Shown: positions 63,877 through 64,000 of the stretch, in pieces
Layout of the letters: every line of letters begins with the position of its first letter
How positions within the stretch are numbered: the stretch's first letter is position 1
NCBI RefSeq assembly: GCF_009671205.1
Contig: NZ_CP045309.1
Span: forward strand, 1,426,001 to 1,490,000
Source of the DNA: Micromonospora terminaliae
GTDB lineage: Bacteria > Actinomycetota > Actinomycetes > Mycobacteriales > Micromonosporaceae
Direction: 5' to 3'
Length of the DNA: 64,000 bases
Notes under the pieces: generated by a model
The model's input: only the letters and a program-made list of their open reading frames with translations
Database searches by the model: none
Told to the model about the DNA's origin: nothing
Translations under genes and position numbers: made by a program

Positions 63877-63934
63877 CCGCGACTACGCCCAGCGCAACGC
63901 GACCACCCTGGCGGGCCTGCTCGACGCCGGCTGA
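63869..63934 (+). pseudogene. Displaced native 3' end of the DUF72 gene
   Basis: Twenty-one codons and a stop, reading NCYRDYAQRNATTLAGLLDA then G, in host-like codons. They continue exactly where the intact part of DUF72 reads NNCYRDYAQRN. It is no longer translated as part of a gene. Sequence to the right, up to 64,000, shows no gene start. Confidence 0.85.
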
Positions 63935-64000
63935 CGAGTTCACCCGCTCCGGGTGAGGCCGCCTCATCCGGAGCACCGGCAGCCTGGACGGTGTGCGCGG

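Noticed and set aside
54402..63934. tRNA gene as integration site
   Set aside because: No tRNA-like cloverleaf was found at either end. The shared sequence lies in the coding region of DUF72.

Overview
The window is very GC-rich chromosomal DNA of a high-GC actinomycete. GTG starts, ATGA/GTGA overlaps, a GlgX-TreY-TreZ trehalose cluster, SARP/AfsR and GAF-ANTAR regulators, a sigma-B/F-type factor with partner-switch proteins, an actinobacterial SecA2 and GpgS fit the Micromonosporaceae, probably Micromonospora. The genus is inferred from gene content. No rRNA, tRNA or CRISPR array was seen.

Host part, 1 to about 54,400. It opens with the 3' end of a methyltransferase gene and a membrane sulfatase-fold protein, then citrate synthase with a strong terminator. 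A minus-strand block (4,083-10,632) encodes two secreted M14 zinc carboxypeptidases, a fasciclin lipoprotein and an orphan OmpR-type regulator. Next come a Nudix hydrolase and a GT4 glycosyltransferase, divergent from glgX-treY-treZ (alpha-glucan debranching and trehalose formation). These are followed by a large SARP-NB-ARC-TPR regulator, an RTX-like secreted protein, a GNAT, a glutamate-cysteine-ligase-like enzyme, a dehalogenase-type hydrolase, a Vms1/eRF1-like protein and a ThDP enzyme.

From 32.6 to 36.7 kb, a sigma factor fused to a STAS domain and a STAS-HATPase fusion flank ctaD. This looks like a rewired partner-switching module. Then come DUF4383, a GT4, gpgS, two dehydrogenases in an operon, a frameshifted ABC exporter, secA2, a GAF-ANTAR regulator preceded by a 24-codon ORF, and small conserved genes. 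A sulfur operon (cysteine dioxygenase and rhodanese) follows, preceded by an unusual AT-rich palindrome, and then two tandem winged-helix proteins without receiver domains.

Mobile part, 54,402 to 63,876. A compact 9.5-kb integrated element sits in the 3' end of a DUF72 gene. It supplies a replacement 3' end for that gene, and the displaced native 3' end lies at the right edge (63,869-63,934). A 10-bp identity marks both junctions, and short repeats that look like integrase arm sites lie on both sides. The plus strand carries a tyrosine integrase, four overlapping small genes, a RecA-fold replication-type ATPase, a zinc-ribbon protein, a ribbon-helix-helix protein, a small protein, a complete HK97-fold major capsid protein and two small downstream genes. 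The minus strand carries five small genes starting with a winged-helix-like protein. No terminase, portal, protease, tail, lysis, relaxase or FtsK-type transfer gene is recognisable. A lone capsid gene beside integrase and replication functions makes this a good candidate for a capsid-encoding phage satellite, and it is the most interesting object in the window.
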